The notes below the pieces were generated by a model. That model had not been told where the DNA came from. It was given only the letters and a program-made list of their open reading frames with translations, and ran no database searches. 64,000 nucleotides of DNA, taken from positions 1-64,000 of the forward strand of contig VXAY01006250.1 of assembly GCA_013399855.1 (NCBI GenBank), in the 5' to 3' direction. Origin of the DNA: Oxyruncus cristatus. Taxonomy: Eukaryota; Chordata; Aves; Passeriformes; Cotingidae. The position numbers were made by a program, and so were the translations under genes. Shown piece after piece: positions 49,763 to 60,642 of the stretch (positions are counted from its first letter, which is position 1; every line of letters begins with the position of its first letter).

Positions 49763-51251
49763 TTATCCAAAGACATTGGACTTTGGCCTGAGCTTGAACG
49801 ATGTTTTGAGGGATTTCTCCTCATGCTCTTCTTCCTCGGTGTCACCACGAAAGGAGGGCGTGTTGTGGATGATCTGAGTCCTAAAGCGGATCTTATTAAG
49901 CCGAGGCTTCATCCGTCCACTGCCGGAGGCTTTCCTGGTCATCTCCTTGCCCTTGCCCTGCACTGCTGCCCCGTCGGTGCCCTCAGCTTCCTCCCCAGCG
50001 CTGTGATGGTGGTGGGAGAGCCGGTAGCTTATGAGATTGGACGGCAACACCTTGGACAGCCTCCAGCGCCCGCTCCCATTGCCAGCATTCCCTTCCTCTT
50101 CCTCCTCCTCCAGAGCCCCCACGAGGCTCCGCATGTCCCCCGAGGTGCTGTGGTGCAGGTACTGGGCAGCCTTGCGCCCGCTGTAGTCGCGGATGTCCAC
50201 GTCGGCGTCGTAGGCACCCACGAGCAGCTTCACCACCTCGGCGTGGCCGTGCATGGCGGCGATGTGCAGCGCCGTGTGCCCGCCGCTCGTGCGGGCGTTG
50301 ATGTCCACGGGCAGCCGGTGCCGCTGGGCGAAGTTGACCAGCGTGGCCAGCAGCTCCTGCCGCCCGTGCTTGGCGGCCCAGTGCAGCACCGTGAAGCCGG
50401 TGATGAAGTCCCGCTTGCAGAGCAGCGCCGGCTCGCAGCTCAGCAGCCCCTCCAGGCTCTCCCACCGCCCGTCCGAGGCCGACAGCATCCAGGCGTGCTC
50501 CAGGGGGTCGAGGGCCACGGCGCCGGTGGTGCTCCCCTCCTCCTCGGCGGAGGACGAGGCCACCGAGGCGCTGTCCGAGTCGCGGCCGCGGCCCCCGCCG
50601 GGGAGGGCGCCGCGCTTCAGCTGGGGGGAGCCGNNNNNNNNNNNNNNNNNNNNNNNNNNNNNNNNNNNNNNNNNNNNNNNNNNNNNNNNNNNNNNNNNNN
50701 NNNNNNNNNNNNNNNNNNNNNNNNNNNNNNNNNNNNNNNNNNNNNNNNNNNNNNNNNNNNNNNNNNNNNNNNNNNNNNNNNNNNNNNNNNNNNNNNNNNN
50801 NNNNNNNNNNNNNNNNNNNNNNNNNNNNNNNNNNNNNNNNNNNNNNNNNNNNNNNNNNNNNNNNNNNNNNNNNNNNNNNNNNNNNNNNNNNNNNNNNNNN
50901 NNNNNNNNNNNNNNNNNNNNNNNNNNNNNNNNNNNNNNNNNNNNNNNNNNNNNNNNNNNNNNNNNNNNNNNNNNNNNNNNNNNNNNNNNNNNNNNNNNNN
51001 NNNNNNNNNNNNNNNNNNNNNNNNNNNNNNNNNNNNNNNNNNNNNNNNNNNNNNNNNNNNNNNNNNNNNNNNNNNNNNNNNNNNNNNNNNNNNNNNNNNN
51101 NNNNNNNNNNNNNNNNNNNNNNNNNNNNNNNNNNNNNNNNNNNNNNNNNNNNNNNNNNNNNNNNNNNNNNNNNNNNNNNNNNNNNNNNNNNNNNNNNNNN
51201 NNNNNNNNNNNNNNNNNNNNNNNNCTGCCGCAGCTCCGCCGGCTCCGCCAT
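49763..51251 (-). CDS. SOWAHC: SOWAHC, sosondowah ankyrin repeat protein C (interrupted by gap)
   Basis: The start at 51251-51249 (MAEPAELRQ, G at -3 and G at +4) is followed after nine codons by a 591-N gap. The rest, from 50633 to the stop at 49763-49765, is open and encodes an acidic Ser-rich stretch (DSDSASVASSSAEEE), then two clear ankyrin repeats (GFTVLHWAAKHGRQELL at about 50398-50348; GGHTALHIAAMHGHAEVVKLL at about 50281-50219), and a basic tail ending LRPKSNVFG. This order and tail fit SOWAHC (formerly ANKRD57), a single-exon vertebrate gene. Its molecular role is poorly known; the ankyrin pair implies protein binding. The N-terminal SOWAH domain is hidden in the gap. As assembled, the two sides are out of frame by one base, so the gap length, or a flanking base, is wrong. 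With a gap of 590 the product would be 495 aa, near the human length (525 aa as I recall). It is head to head with SEPTIN10. Confidence 0.93.
50634..51224. other. SOWAHC: Assembly gap, 591 N, inside SOWAHC
   Basis: The gap sits in the most GC-rich part of the window, typical of drop-out in avian short-read assemblies. It hides most of the N-terminal half of SOWAHC. Frame logic requires a missing length equal to 2 modulo 3 (590, 593 and so on) if both flanks are right. Confidence 0.98.
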
Positions 51252-51576
51252 CACCGCCGCTACCCCATCGCGCCGCGCCGCTCCTCCTGCTGCTGATGCC
51301 GGTGGTGGCGCGGGCGCGGCAGAGCCGTCGCTGCCCTCGCCCCTCCTCCCGGTGGCTGCATGCCCGGCAATCACTGCCGCGGCAGCGGCACCGCGCCGCC
51401 CTCCGGCCGGGAGGGGCCCGCCACCAGTGCCCGCCTCGGCGGCGGAGCCGGGACCGCATTCCCGCCCCGCGCTCCTCCCCGCCGCGTGGCTCTCGTCCCT
51501 CGGCGGCAGCTCCGGCCGCGCTTTTCCCTTCATCCTTGCTTTCCTCACTTTTTTCGCTGCCTCGCCAGGTGAGACT
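51252..51576. promoter_or_regulatory. Bidirectional CpG-island promoter of SOWAHC and SEPTIN10
   Basis: Only 325 bp separate the two divergent start codons. The interval and both flanks (roughly 49.9-51.85 kb) are very GC-rich with dense CpG, in sharp contrast to the AT-rich surroundings, and I see no TATA box. This is the usual form of a vertebrate bidirectional promoter. Start sites and 5' UTR limits cannot be placed. A donor-like CAG|GTGAGA at 51568/51569 lies eight bases before the SEPTIN10 ATG. Confidence 0.75.
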
Positions 51577-51606
51577 ATGGCTGCTTCTGATGCCGGTCGG
51601 CACCCG
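51577..51606 (+). CDS. SEPTIN10: SEPTIN10 coding exon 1
   Basis: ATG at 51577 gives MAASDAGRHP and then a consensus donor (CCG|GTAAGT) in phase 0, which matches the next exon. The short N-terminus resembles the start of human SEPTIN10 in style. The gene encodes a septin GTP-binding protein that assembles into hetero-oligomeric filaments at the cell cortex and on microtubules. Identity among the SEPT6-group paralogues (6, 8, 10, 11) rests on the sequence of the following exons and on the head-to-head SOWAHC, the arrangement known in mammals. The A at -3 is absent (G A C ATG G context has G at +4), so initiation strength is moderate. The seven exons seen here cover 318 codons plus two bases; the rest lies past the right edge. 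Confidence 0.75.
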
Positions 51607-52613
51607 GTAAGTCCCTTCCGCGGTGTGGGGAGCGGCTGGTGAGCAGCCCCATGAGCTGGGGGTCACCCCGGAGCGGCTGAGGGCACGGATGGGCCCGCCA
51701 GCGCCGGCACTGGGAAGGGAAGGAGAGCGGCGGTAACTGTGCCAAGAGGTGGAAATGCCGCCCGAACTGAGCTGCCCTCACCGCGGGAGACCGGGAACTG
51801 CCCCGTCTCCGTGCCGGCGCTGGTCGGGGCGGGCGTCGGGAGTGCGCGGGAAATGAATCCTTCCTCTGCGTGCCGTGTAGTTTTCAGAGCTGCCAGGCTT
51901 TGAGAACACTCGTTGTTAAAGGAACTTGTTGGCAGATAATCACCCTTAGTGCTCCTGTGGCGCATCGCATATTTCAAGTAATGTTAAATCGTGGCTATTG
52001 ATGAATTGCTTCTGCGTCATGGCAAAGCTGTCAGCTTTATGCTCTGAGAACGTCGAAGCCATCGACGCCTCAGTGCTGGAGTGTTAATTCCCTAATGCCC
52101 ACACTTATTCGTGGTAGTGGAAAACTCATGGCGTTGAAACAGTCCCATTTGGGCTGTCCATGGGCACGTCAGTGTGGTGATGTCCACTGGCGGGGCTGAT
52201 GCCCAGGCACCTTTTCCCAGGGCTCCCGTGTAGCTTGCATAGCTGCCTGCGGCTGGCGGGACCCTCGCCTCCTGCCTCTGCACACATCGATTACTTCTTT
52301 CTTCAGGCTTTGAACGGCAAATTACAGTCATCTCTACCATCCCAATGGCAAGCTAGCTTTTTACCTGGAGTGCCAGTCTGGTTCTGCAGAGGCTTATGTA
52401 GAAAGATGCTTGCAGTCTTGAGACCCAGCTTTTGCTGTGGAATGGCCCAGTGTCAGAAATATGTGGCAAATATAAAAGATAACTAATTTTTTTAGTTCCT
52501 TTCTGCAAGAAATAATAATTTTTAAATGTTATGCTGTCTCAGGCAATGATTTTTCTTCGCATGCTGTTTTTAATGGGCAAGATGACTTTATATACACCAA
52601 AATACTTGATTAA

Positions 52614-52733
52614 ATCATAGAATCATAGAATGGTTTGGGTTGGAAGTTACTTTAAAGATCATCTAGTTCCAGCCCCTCTGCGGTGGGGAGGGACACCTTC
52701 CACTACATTAGATTGCTCGGAGACACATCCAGT
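52614..52733 (-). mobile_element. CR1 LINE 3' end, minus orientation
   Basis: Begins with TCATAGAATCATAGAATGG and continues 'tttgggttggaag', 'aagatcatctagttcc', 'gggacaccttccacta' and 'gattgctcggag', the complement of the last ~120 bases of CR1. Confidence 0.93.
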
Positions 52734-53100
52734 GCAGTGAATCTGCAGAAATCCAGATGCATTAGCTATGCTACCAGCCTTTTAAAAAGGGGGTGAGGGA
52801 TGTAATTTAGACCATCTCAGACTATTTATATTACATGCTGTTTTGTTCAGAGTATCAATTCTGAGGAAGCAGTGAGAAACAGGAAGTATTTGTGGGAATA
52901 TTGCAGCTTTGCTAGCATCCAGATGATAAGGTTTGCGTTATTCACTGAATAAAGTTGAATGAGATGCTGTCTTGAAGCATAATTAAGCTGCTCCATGGAA
53001 CAGATACTAATTTGAAGAGACTGACTAGTGAGGTAACTTAATTGCTTTCAGTATGATCTACAGTTTGTAATTTAGGATAGATTTCTTACTATAGGGTAGC

Positions 53101-53309
53101 TTTAGATTAGGTATTAGGAAGAAATACTTTGATGGTGGTGAGGCACTGGAATAGGTTGCCCAGAGAAGCTGTGGATGCTCTATCCCTGGAAGTTTTCTAG
53201 GCCAGGTTGGAGCATCCAGGGACTTGGAGCAACCTCGTGTAGTGGAAGATGTCCTGGAATAATCTTAAAGCTCCCTTCCAACCGAAACCATTCTATGATT
53301 CTATGATTT
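53101..53309 (+). mobile_element. CR1 LINE 3' end, plus orientation
   Basis: Shows 'attaggaagaaatactttgatgg', 'ggcactggaataggttgccc', 'ggagcaacctcgtgtagtgg' and 'cttccaaccgaaaccattc' (in pieces) and ends with two ATTCTATG octamers. It is 367 bp from the oppositely oriented copy in the same intron. Confidence 0.95.
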
Positions 53310-54219
53310 TTGAGCTTTAACCATTTTTCTAATTGGGCAATACACCAGTAACTTGTTTTTCAACTACATGATGTATTATTTCTTTTGGAAATAGTAGGAA
53401 TGCAGGTATGTGGTCAGTTCGTAGATTTAATTTCTCTACATATTTGTGAGATGGTAGCGGAGTAAAGCTGTATGAGGTGCTGAGGATAGAAATAAACACA
53501 TGATGCCCTTGGAAAATTTCTCTAAAATGGGATTACCAGATTATAATAGTCTAAAATGAGAGTTAGTACAGTTGGTGCAATAGAGTCTGTAGTCCCACCC
53601 AAGGGAATCCTGTGCAAATCAGGAAGAGGATGAGTATTTACTGTGAGTAATGTCCGTATCCTTTTAGCTACAGGAATTCTGAGACTTGCTATGCATACCT
53701 GTTAAAAAATGTAGCACTCTTATGGGCTTTTAAGTGTTAAATCAAAAAATTTCCAACTGTTGTCTGTGTGTGTGTTCCCAGGAATGGTTTCTCATTCCAC
53801 ATAGTTGAAAATATAAGAGAAAAAATAGCATGGACCTGTTACCATTTACACTTTTTGTATGGAATGTTGTATGAACCAAGATACTTCCTTTTAGTTTTAT
53901 GTGTTTTTAGTATGCTTAGTGCCTTGATGTCCTTAATTTCTAAGAGCAAAATAATTGGGATCTGTTTTCTCTCTACAATTTGCAGTTTACATGTTCAGTT
54001 GGACTTGTCTGCTTTGTTTAGTTCACGTAAATTTCAATTTTCTCAAATCATGGAATAAAGTTGATTTGACAGATTTTTTGTTTTCGGACTTTGGGTTTTC
54101 TTCATTGCATGTAAATTGTAAGGAATGAATTCCAGCTTACTAGAAGAGTTAATTTGTTATAATTGCTAGTTGCTTTGCAAATTGCTTCATTAACATAATT
54201 TAAAATTATTTTTCTGTAG

Positions 54220-54337
54220 CAAAATGATGACTGTCGAACTTTATCCTTGTCTGCGCACGTTGGGTTTGATAGTTTACCTGACCAGCTGATGAAGAAATCC
54301 ATCAAGCAGGGCTTCTGTTTCAACATTCTTTGCATTG
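54220..54337 (+). CDS. SEPTIN10: SEPTIN10 coding exon 2
   Basis: Starts after TTCTGTAG in phase 0 and encodes [20 protein letters not shown] and on to [10 protein letters not shown]. The '[11 protein letters not shown]' and '[16 protein letters not shown]' context is characteristic of septins of the SEPT6 group. It ends TTG|GTGAGT in phase 1, so the first glycine of the P-loop is split by intron 2. Confidence 0.95.
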
Positions 54338-55016
54338 GTGAGTAGTATCTGGGTGCTTTAAGGCTTTAGTAATATAGCCATCCTTAGGAAGTGACTGAAA
54401 TTTAAATCCACTTGTGATGTTAAACAGTTTCTTTAATGTTAAGCATGAACTATAACTCTACCCCTTCCCCCAGCTTTGCTTATTTGTATCCATTCTTTGG
54501 TTTTATATTCAACATTTTTGTAAACAACGTGAAGGCCAAAAGTGTTAAAAACGGTTGCCATGAGTTTATTGGTTTATTAGCAGTTTTTTTGGATTCTTCT
54601 GAGTAAACTGGACTACATTTGATGGTGTTACTGAAGTGTTTCTATACTTATCAAATATTTGCCTAGTATTTTACCCTTATTCATAAAAACCCTTTCTGGA
54701 ACCTTGTATTTTCACAGCTAGCTATGTAGCTTCTTAAAATCTGTAGGAAATTAGTTCACACTTTTAAAGAAACCAAAGTGTCAAGAGACTGTTCTGCTTA
54801 TTACTTATTAGCTGGTAACTTACCCTGATATGTTGGATGAATTTAAAAGATATTTTAGTGCTCATTAAAGGAATGCAGGAATGCATTTTGCTTGGAGAAG
54901 TCAGTTGAGAAATTTTTGTGTAAATTTGTCAAGTTTCTGTGATAGCACTTTCTGTGCTTATTATGTATTTATTTGATGTGCAAAATGTCTACCCCAACCC
55001 CTCTATTTAACTTTAG

Positions 55017-55212
55017 GAGAAACTGGAATTGGGAAATCAGCCTTGATAAACAGTTTGTTTAACAGAGATTTTGAGGACCCTCCATCAACACATTTTCTGC
55101 CAAGTGTACAACTTAGAACCCAGACTTATGAACTTCAGGAAAGTAATGTTCTTTTGAAGCTGACCATTGTAAATACAGTGGGATTTGGTGACCAGATGAA
55201 CAAAGGAGACAG
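55017..55212 (+). CDS. SEPTIN10: SEPTIN10 coding exon 3 (P-loop and G3 motif)
   Basis: Completes the G1/P-loop GETGIGKS at its start and carries the G3 region as NTVGFGDQ, with Asn (55172-55174) where active GTPases have Asp. A Ser or Asn here is usual in the SEPT6 group, whose tested member SEPT6 binds GTP without hydrolysing it. The exon ends ACAG|GTAAGT in phase 2. Confidence 0.97.
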
Positions 55213-56669
55213 GTAAGTGCCCTTGTGTCCCTATGTTATGCAGAAGTTTTGGTCTTAACTGCAAGTTGATTTGTCTTTGGGCTTTGTAGTAAGTATTGGG
55301 CTTACATATGTTCTGAATATATCATTAACTGTTTTCACTGTGTACCAAAGTAAACACATTTTTCTTTTCATGTAGGAAATTCCTTCATAAATCAGATGAA
55401 ATCTGCCCCTTTATTTGTGATGTATTCTTTTATAAATGTTTGTACATATAACATGCAGTGGTTTCTTTTGGGGTGGAGGAAAGCAGGGAGGTCAAAGGGA
55501 GGCTTTTTAAACAACCAAGCAGTTGATCAAGTACTGTAGATTATATAGATTAGATCTATAGGGTTTTTAACAATTTGATTGGAACGTGTTGAAGAACTTA
55601 AACAAGAAGTAACATCCTGTGGATTACTGAAGGCCTCTGTTCTTTATCTTGGATGGTTTAGCTGGCAATGTAGAGGTAGTGCACTGATGTCTTTCAGAAC
55701 TTTTTTTAAGTCTCTGCTTTTATGAGTTGAAAATTTTACAGTACTGAGCTGTCTCAGCAGATTTTGTTTCTTTCACCCTAATTGTAAAGAATTTATGCTA
55801 TTTGAGTGCCTAAATGGTGGCAATAATAAACGAAGCTCAGAGAGTCACATTAAGATTGTCATGAGAGCTATGGCTTATGAGTGGATGATAGCTACTGCTA
55901 GTGACTTGGATGAATGAGGTGCAGGTACATGTTAGTATAGCTGTTAGGGGTTTTGATGTGTGGTATAGGAGCTGCCTTTTCACTGTTCTTTTAGTTTTGT
56001 GCGTAACAGCTGCTTTTGAATTTTGATAGCATTTGATGTGGTGTATAAACTTCATGTAGCAGCAGAAACATAAGGGTGCACTGCTTCTACATCTAGCAAC
56101 ACTTTCTTTTTGAAAGCAGATTATAATCTGGTTTTAAATAGGATAAAGTATACTTGGGTTCTACTTGCTCAGATTTACATTATTCTTTTACATTTCTCCT
56201 TTTTAGTTTTTGTCTGTTGTTTAAGAGGTCTCTCCTGTAGAGTAGTTTAGAAGATAAAGTCCGTCCTGTTTCTTGATACTATTACTTGCATATTTTTTCT
56301 TTTTTTGTATTGTACCTAAGATGTTATTGTGTCTTCCTTATATCTAAGAGTTCTGCATTTTCACAGCTTGATGGCAAAAATTTAAAAACATCACTTGGGA
56401 AGATAGGTTGTAATCATAATTAACTTTGTGTACCTTTTTTCACTAATAGTAGCCAGGAAATGTTTTATCTGTATTAGATACACAATTCTTTTTTAAGTAG
56501 CTTTTCAGAAATTAGGATTAGTCTGTACATTTAATTTTCTGCTCTGCTTCAACAGCCTTTTGACACGTAAAGCAAAAAATCCATAAAACAATGCAAGAGG
56601 AATTCCCTTCTTAGTTTGGCTCTGTTTAGGAGTGGCTAATCGCTGGGTTTTAAATTTTATTTCCTACAG
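55213..56669 (+). other. SEPTIN10: SEPTIN10 intron 3
   Basis: 1457 bp of AT-rich sequence between matching donor and acceptor (TTCCTACAG). No repeat or extra exon recognised. Confidence 0.85.
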
Positions 56670-56856
56670 CTATCAGCCAATAGTGGAATATATAGATGCA
56701 CAATTTGAAGCCTATCTCCAGGAAGAACTGAAAATTATACGGTCTTTGTTTAGCTACCATGATACTCGCATCCATGTCTGCCTCTATTTCATCTCACCTA
56801 CAGGCCGTTCCCTAAAAACCCTAGATTTGTTAACCATGAGAAGCCTAGACAGTAAG
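56670..56856 (+). CDS. SEPTIN10: SEPTIN10 coding exon 4
   Basis: Encodes [20 protein letters not shown], then the [11 protein letters not shown] strand and a conserved '[15 protein letters not shown]' helix of the septin GTPase domain. The serine codon is split with exon 3. It ends AAG|GTAAGA in phase 0. Confidence 0.97.
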
Positions 56857-59800
56857 GTAAGACTTTGAAACAGAGTTCCAAGAGTTTGTCTTAATTTCTG
56901 AAGCATCTTGGAGCTTTCAGGTCCACTGCCACCTTTCAGTTCTATATCTGTGTGTTTGGCTTTGCAGTGGTTTTTTGGATGCTGGTGTACCTTAAGTTCA
57001 GAATAAATTCGTCACTTGTTTATTTAAGAGTTGAAAGGAGAGAAACATCCAGCAAGAACATTGAAAAAACTACAACAAGGTTTAAAAAACTAGTAAAAAA
57101 TGTGGAACCAAACCAACTTTAAAACTGCAAACATCATATGGAGATTGGATAGGGTGCCTTCCATGAGTGCTGTGGTATTTCTAATTAAGCTTGTTTCTAG
57201 TTCTGGGGCTGCGAAAGTTGGCATATAAAAAGCTTTGCAGTGCTATGAAGATCTTTGTTACAGAGAACTGAAGAGGCATATGCCACGAAAAGAATACCCT
57301 GCCAATGTGGCTTTTTCGAAGATAGGCTGCAGTAGTGTTTTAACATGTTTATTTGTTTAGAAAGATTTAAAATAACAGTTTCCAGTGTAATTAGTTGCAC
57401 TTTCTAAATCCTTAACTTTTTTCCTGTAATAGGGCTGTGTGAAGTAGATGAAGCTAAATATTTAACCTATTTTAAGAAACCTTACATAATTTAGATTCAA
57501 TTTGTTGAAATGTTGAGAAATTGGAAAACTTAAATGCATTTTCTGTGCCTTTAGTCCTTTGCTTTGTGCTTTAATAGAGCCCCTCCTTGCTAGATATTCT
57601 TCCTGCATTTTCTTGTTCTTGAGCTATTTCTCCAAGATAACAAGGTTTAAATCAGCTGTCTAGTCCACATTTGTGATGATGAGCAGGTTTGGGATTTTTT
57701 AAAATTTTGTTTGTGGATGTATTTTGCATTTTGAACTTTCTCAATAGCACAGAGCAAGTGGAGGGAACGTATGGTGGTACAAAGGTTGGGGAGAGCAGGG
57801 TCATTTCTGTGTGCTATGTTGTTGGTTTATGCCAGATTTAAATGTTTATGAAACTACTCTAGAAAACAGGACAATCTCAAGGACCATGTTCTACAATGAG
57901 TTTTGAAGTTGGAATTTGTGTTTAACCACAGAAATACTTGTTTTCTAGGTTGTGCCCTCTGCCTTTAAAACAGTGTTTCTTTCAAAAGAAAAGGATAGAG
58001 ATCCATGAGTCTCAGTATCCTGAGTAAATATTCCCATCAGAATAAACTAAAAGTAATTCTGCTTTGGGGAATTTTGGCTTCTAGCCACCTACTGTAACTA
58101 TTTTTAGTTCTACTTTGGCACAAAGAGAACATGAACCACATGGAACTTCATTATTTTATCCCTTTGCAATGGATTCTACTTTCTGATCTTACTACTGAAA
58201 TACACACACAGAAGAAGTATATACTTGAACTGCATATAAAGTATATACTTTAACTGTGGCTTGGTTTCCATCTTATTGTGGCACATAGTTGTGGTGCTTT
58301 TGGTACTACATTCTCCTACGCCAATTAAGAATTTGGGATTTCTTAGAATGTGGAAATCCCTGGGTGCATTTTCTGAGTACAGGATTCCCTGAAGAGAAGA
58401 TGGTACAGCCACATCAAATGTGTAAATTTATGTCAAAAGCTGCCTTCAGTTTCTTCCTGAAGCATCCACAGTGTACACTGTGTGCTTTTGTTACGGTCTG
58501 CCTGGTACAAAACAAGACCAGATTACACAGCTCAGAGGTAGAGAGGGCTCTTGGAATGGGATAAGGTCATTGTGTACTCTGTAATCCTGGGAGCAGAAAA
58601 AACAGAGTATCTGTGGTCAATTAATTTTTTTCCAATTATAAATTGGATGACTGACTAAGAATTTGGGCTTTTAGACATTGAAAAATCCTGTAGTTTTGCT
58701 TAGGATGCAATCACTGCAGACCAGCCAGGTTTCATTCATAGATTAAGGGAATCTTTTTCTGTGCCCTTTCTTGCTGGGAATAGTGATTATTCAACCAAGA
58801 GATCTGCAGTTTTAATTCATTCTCATGGAATTGTGTACAGGTTACAGTTAAGTCAGGAAATTACATGAATATACTTTGTGGGGTTGGAGTTTGGTTTTTT
58901 TTCCTTCAGAAAAAAATCTTTGGAAATTTTTATATTGATTCACAGAGATACTCTTAAATCAGCTTGTTCTTGCAACCAATAATGTTTTCAAAAATATGTA
59001 TTTTTTCCTTTATTGTTTATCTAAAACAAATAAAATGTGTATGTTTCAATTTTAGTACAATGGCAGTGATGTAACGTCAGTGTTGACAGGTGTAATCACA
59101 GTTTCTGAGGGTTTTGCTTTTCTTTCTTTACTGATCTCAGTAGTCTTTCTCTGTTACTCATTTTTGTAGAAATTCTTTCCTCATTAATGAGTACTTGAAA
59201 AAACTTTGCTGTTGAAAATACAGAATAGAGGTTAATTTGATTCTCAGGGCTGTGTGTTCCATCCATTTTTAGAGCTGTGTTATAGAAAACTTAAATTGAT
59301 GTCTCTCATCTAATTTGATGCAAGCTGTGAATTACTCCTAGCTGCACTCACTTACTAAAAAAATATATTCCGGCATTTTATTTGATTTTAGATATTTTAC
59401 CCAATAGGTGCTTAGGTTGCATAGGCTACACAGTTAAGGACTATCATCATGCAGTCTTAGAAGTCATACTTCGGAGCTGGCTTGCTTCCTTTTCATTTGG
59501 ACATTTTGCTTGGGACAGAAGCCTTATTTGAAAAATAGCCATTTTGAATTTGTTCTTGAGATTCCATGCTTAGGCATTTCCATTCAGACATAATAATCAA
59601 AAGGATAGAAAATGTTTGGGGTTTTATTTTTTTTTTCTTCTCTCCTTGGTTTTTGCATCTGTGATCAAAGAACTCAGTAAAACTCTCTTCTTCTGAAATC
59701 TGGGAGAATTATTTGTATTGTTTTTCCAAAATGTTTTGATATTAGCATTCATTATTTATATCTAGTTCTGAAAAATGTGTGTTTTGGGAGCGGTGTCAGG

Positions 59801-60480
59801 ATTTTTTAAAAAAAGTAGCATCTACTACTGTCCTAAGTTACTGCCATAGCTATTTTAGGAAATAGGGCAGTAGAACTGAATTTCAAGTTCCGAATAATTA
59901 GTGTAAAGTCTGGTAAGCAAGATTCTTCAGTCTTTGTCATTCCTCTGCTCACATCAGATACTTGAGGCTCAAATCTTTGCTGCAGTGGTGAGGTGAGAAA
60001 AGATGATGTTGTAGGTGAAACAAACCCCAGGAAGAGGCTCAGGGGTAGGCAGGGTTTGATAGCCAGCTTCCTTTTCTTTGTGGATGTAAACTCTCAGCTT
60101 TCATTTAACACATAAACCACATTCCCTGGTGCTATAAACTAGAACAATCTGTTTTTTTAGTAGAAATATAAATAATGACATTTAGTTAATGCTGAGGCGT
60201 TACTGTTCGTTTGAGTACTTCACTGTATGACAGCACCTTCCTTGTTCTTTTCTCATATTCGATTAATTTTAAGGAAGACTATTAAATAATCTGTTGCTAT
60301 TTTGTTAAATTACGACCATGAACATATTTTTAATGGTTTGTGAAGCTTGGATGTCAGTTGATGGAAAACTCTGGGCTGGGGGAGAACTGAAAGAGCTTAT
60401 TAGAAAACAATTTAAGTTACAAAAGTTGCCACCTTAAAATTGAAGTCTCACACATTTCCTATAATTTATATCATTAATAG
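56857..60480 (+). other. SEPTIN10: SEPTIN10 intron 4
   Basis: 3624 bp of AT-rich sequence. I see no gene, no clear CR1 copy and no long simple repeat in it. Open frames such as 58289-58564 have no domain. Confidence 0.8.
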
Positions 60481-60642
60481 GTGAACATTATACCAATTAT
60501 AGGCAAAGCAGACAGCATTTCTAAAACTGAGCTACAGGAGTTCAAGAGCAAAATAATGAGTGAATTAGTTAGTAATGGCATCCAGATATACCAGTTTCCA
60601 ACTGATGATGAAACTGTTTCTGAAATTAATACCATCACAAAT
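60481..60642 (+). CDS. SEPTIN10: SEPTIN10 coding exon 5 (G4 motif)
   Basis: A symmetric 54-codon exon. It encodes [19 protein letters not shown] with the septin G4 motif GKAD (60502-60513), which gives guanine specificity, followed by [20 protein letters not shown]. It ends AAT|GTAAGT in phase 0. Confidence 0.97.

Larger units (their letters stand above)
51607..54219 (+). other. SEPTIN10: SEPTIN10 intron 1
   Basis: 2613 bp from a consensus donor to the acceptor TTTTTCTGTAG at 54219. Its start still belongs to the CpG island. It carries two CR1 copies in opposite orientation (52614-52733 and 53101-53309). No further exon was recognised. Confidence 0.75.

Noticed and set aside
49823..51610. 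Very long frames reading through the N gap on both strands (for example 595 and 521 codons)
   Set aside because: They are open only because Ns contain no stops and the CpG island has few; the real gene here is SOWAHC on the minus strand.
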